This document shows positions 63,726 to 64,000 of a stretch of 64,000 nucleotides of DNA, piece after piece; position 1 is the stretch's first letter, and every line of letters begins with the position of its first letter. Source of the stretch: Vespa crabro (Eukaryota > Arthropoda > Insecta > Hymenoptera > Vespidae); NCBI RefSeq assembly GCF_910589235.1, contig NC_060969.1:5126996-5190995 (forward strand). The letters run 5' to 3'. A model generated the notes under the pieces. The model searched no databases. It was not told where the DNA came from and worked only from the letters and a program-made list of their open reading frames with translations. Made by a program: the position numbers and the translations under genes.

Positions 63726-63967
63726 CATTTTTCTCATCCGTCAAAGTAGACCCTTTATCTTGAGCATGATGAATCCTCGGATCAGCCTGTGACAATTGCC
63801 AAGCTTCGTAAGCGGTATTGAATGCCTGGGCCACCGTCAATGTCACTGTCTGCGCCATTTTTCTCTTTGGACAGAGAAACGCGTGACATTCCATCGTCTC
63901 GTTCAGATTCGTCGCGATGAATGCAAACACATGATCATGGGTTGCGTCAGCCGAGCAATAAGAGATC
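63726..63967 (-). CDS. LDLRAP1/ARH-like adaptor, PTB-domain exon (internal)
   Basis: Internal exon of a phosphotyrosine-binding (PTB) adaptor of the LDLRAP1/ARH family, cytosolic proteins that link NPXY tails of LDL-receptor-type receptors to clathrin and AP-2. The minus strand shows a pyrimidine-rich TTTTTGGCAG acceptor, one phase base, then 80 codons. Recognisable ARH-type motifs are ISYCSAD near the start, ECHAFLC, KRKMAQ and VTLTVAQAF, which cover the last PTB strands and the C-terminal helix. The end pairs best with the next exon if the donor is at 63725 (GTTGGT, phase 1, G plus AA giving Glu). A second donor, GTAATT at 63721, is a better consensus but breaks that phase. The first PTB half must lie beyond base 64000. 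Family assignment is strong; the exact donor is less sure. Confidence 0.93.
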
Positions 63968-64000
63968 CTGCCAAAAAGAATATATTATTGTCTCGTTACA

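Overview
This window looks like AT-rich nuclear DNA from an insect, most likely a hymenopteran (wasp, bee or ant). That placement is inference. It rests on spliced genes with GT-AG introns, very little coding sequence, an exceptional density of (CT/GA)n, (TA)n, (GT)n and A/T-tract microsatellites, and a PTB-domain exon of the animal LDLRAP1/ARH family. I see no bacterial operons, rRNA, tRNA, CRISPR array or intact transposon. Most long open frames are microsatellites read as protein (poly Leu-Ser, Arg-Glu, Tyr-Ile, Asp) and are left out.

Firmly supported: the right end (61862-63967, minus strand) carries the last three coding exons of an LDLRAP1-like endocytic adaptor. They encode the C-terminal half of the PTB domain, a clathrin-box-like LIDLS segment and a Ser/Thr-rich tail; the 5' exons lie beyond base 64000. 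Next best is a first coding exon at 10042-10196 (minus) for an unidentified type II membrane protein, with a phase-matched mini-exon at 9237-9277 and a possible upstream donor at 10659. Its remaining exons are not seen and may lie left of the window.

Less certain: a phase-consistent three-exon model on the minus strand at 41009-41981 with GTGAGT and GTAAGT donors; a 58-codon signal-peptide-like ORF at 36184-36360 containing an in-frame 93-nt GT-AG segment; isolated exon-like segments at 17113, 21138, 37065, 55752 and 57017; and single ORFs at 12770-13438 (longest in the window), 13621-13989, 49312-49542, 52238-52399 and 56661-56789. None is recognised by family. Poly-pyrimidine tracts followed by AG are so common here that isolated exon calls have a high false-positive rate.

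Regulatory-looking DNA: a CpG-rich promoter-like block at 47160-47470 (two same-orientation CCAAT boxes around a 16-bp palindrome, plus a 10-bp inverted repeat), GC-rich islands near 10.1-10.7, 19.4-19.64, 52.2-52.4 and 57.5-57.9 kb, a hairpin cluster at 28.02-28.10 kb, and two divergent CTCF-like motifs near 59.85-59.97 kb. The rest is intronic or intergenic sequence dominated by simple repeats.
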